A DNA stretch of 6,469 nt, taken from contig DEIL01000159.1 of the NCBI GenBank assembly GCA_002352445.1, positions 1 through 6,469 of the forward strand. The letters are read 5' to 3'. The translations under genes and the position numbers were made by a program. The notes under the pieces were generated by a model, which saw nothing but the letters and a program-made list of their open reading frames with translations, was not told where the DNA came from and ran no database searches. Positions 5,809-6,469 of this stretch are shown piece after piece. The stretch is from Desulfobulbaceae bacterium UBA2775 (GTDB lineage Bacteria > Desulfobacterota > Desulfobulbia > Desulfobulbales > Desulfocapsaceae). Numbering within the stretch: position 1 is the stretch's first letter; each line of letters starts with the position of its first letter.

Positions 5809-6469
5809 CTACCATTTGAAATTGAGTCCTAATACAGGGCCATGGATTGTTGCATCAAAATTGAAATAATCTTTGCCGCTACCATCCTCATAGTCCACAT
5901 CAAGGGCTCGATAGCCTGCAATAAATGAAGCATATTTCCAGGGTTGCCACTCTACCAACCCAAGAGCATGTCAGGAAAATTCTGATCCAATATCAAATCC
6001 ACCAATATCACCACGTGCAATGAGTGACCATCCATCAGCGAATCCCCACATCCAGCGTATACCTATAAGTGGGTCAGCCCAATCCTGACTATCATCCAAG
6101 AGTGTCGGCCCACCAGCAATTGAAACCGTATTCTCCACTTCTATATAACGTAGCCCTGCAATGAAATCAAAGATATGAGCATCACGCTGAAGCCGGTAGA
6201 ATCCGGAAAATTCTGCCAAAGTCATACTGAGATCAACATTCTGACTAATACCCACGGGAAGATTCATCTCGTTTTCAAGATCAAGGTAGTTCACATCAAC
6301 TAGAAATCCCCATTGAGCCTTATACACAGTTTCAAAATGGACAATAAAAGCTGCTTCGATAGAATCAAATATATCATCAAAAGGTACCTCCACTTGTGCT
6401 GTTGCAGGGCCAGCTGACAGATCCCCATCTATGTTAATCCCCCAAAGGTAAAAGGGAGCCAGGTTAAAT
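5809..6469 (-). pseudogene. Outer-membrane beta-barrel protein with one in-frame TGA; 5' end beyond window
   Basis: On the minus strand one frame runs open from the window edge, with protein-like sequence (NLAPFYLWGINIDGDLS at 6466-6416, well before any start codon), to a TGA at 5971-5973. It then continues in the same frame for 53 more codons to a TAG at 5809-5811. The continuation, including WQPWKYASFIAGYRALDVDY and a terminal GPVLGLNFKW, is as barrel-like as the part before and ends with the aromatic residue expected of an outer-membrane barrel. The whole reads as one family of uncharacterised outer-membrane proteins with alternating strands and short acidic turns. The TGA probably replaces a Trp codon (TGG), since the context is hydrophobic and family members, as I recall them, carry an aromatic there. 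The stop would remove the last strands and the BAM-recognition end. The sulfatase gene follows after 30 bases. Alternatives are readthrough or a sequencing error; signal peptide and start are outside the window. Confidence 0.75.

Noticed and set aside
5941..5973. SECIS-like stem after the in-frame TGA, suggesting selenocysteine
   Set aside because: The stem is only six base pairs, and a selenocysteine in a beta-barrel strand would be without precedent that I know of; a TGG-to-TGA nonsense change is simpler.

Overview
The window reads as moderately AT-rich bacterial DNA from a Gram-negative organism: two proteins look like outer-membrane beta-barrels and a periplasmic sulfatase carries a signal peptide. 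The cysteine-rich 4Fe-4S protein resembles ferredoxin-like proteins common in anaerobic, often marine, Desulfobacterota. That placement is an inference from remembered family resemblance.

Left part (1-717): no intact gene. Positions 1-196 are a compositionally different stretch with short inverted repeats and a possible insertion-sequence end. A decayed, frameshifted N-terminal remnant of a phage-type tyrosine recombinase follows (about 164-570). This looks like the scar of an integrated element. A small intact YdhR-like putative monooxygenase (718-1032, + strand) comes next with a good ribosome binding site.

Middle (1033-3095): a 428-base gap with a convincing Rho-independent terminator at 1409-1432, only 28 bases before the next start. 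Then a 424-residue iron-sulfur protein on the + strand (1461-2735), with a winged-helix-like N-terminus, two additional cysteine clusters and two classical 4Fe-4S motifs. A 360-base gap with inverted repeats but no recognisable gene separates it from convergently oriented genes.

Right part (3096-6469): a minus-strand locus read right to left. It consists of an outer-membrane barrel gene interrupted by one in-frame TGA (5809 to beyond the window edge), a complete secreted type I sulfatase (4099-5778) 30 bases downstream, a long hairpin just after the sulfatase stop (4041-4082), and a second, unrelated-looking outer-membrane barrel protein (3096-3857). The set would fit hydrolysis of sulfate esters in the periplasm with passage of substrate or product through the outer membrane, but no substrate can be named. 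No sulfatase-maturating enzyme is in the window, although the sulfatase needs one.

I found no CRISPR array, tRNA, rRNA or clearly new multi-gene system. The points most worth following are the single TGA in the barrel gene, the sulfatase/barrel pairing, the iron-sulfur protein's domain order, and the terminator placed directly ahead of it.
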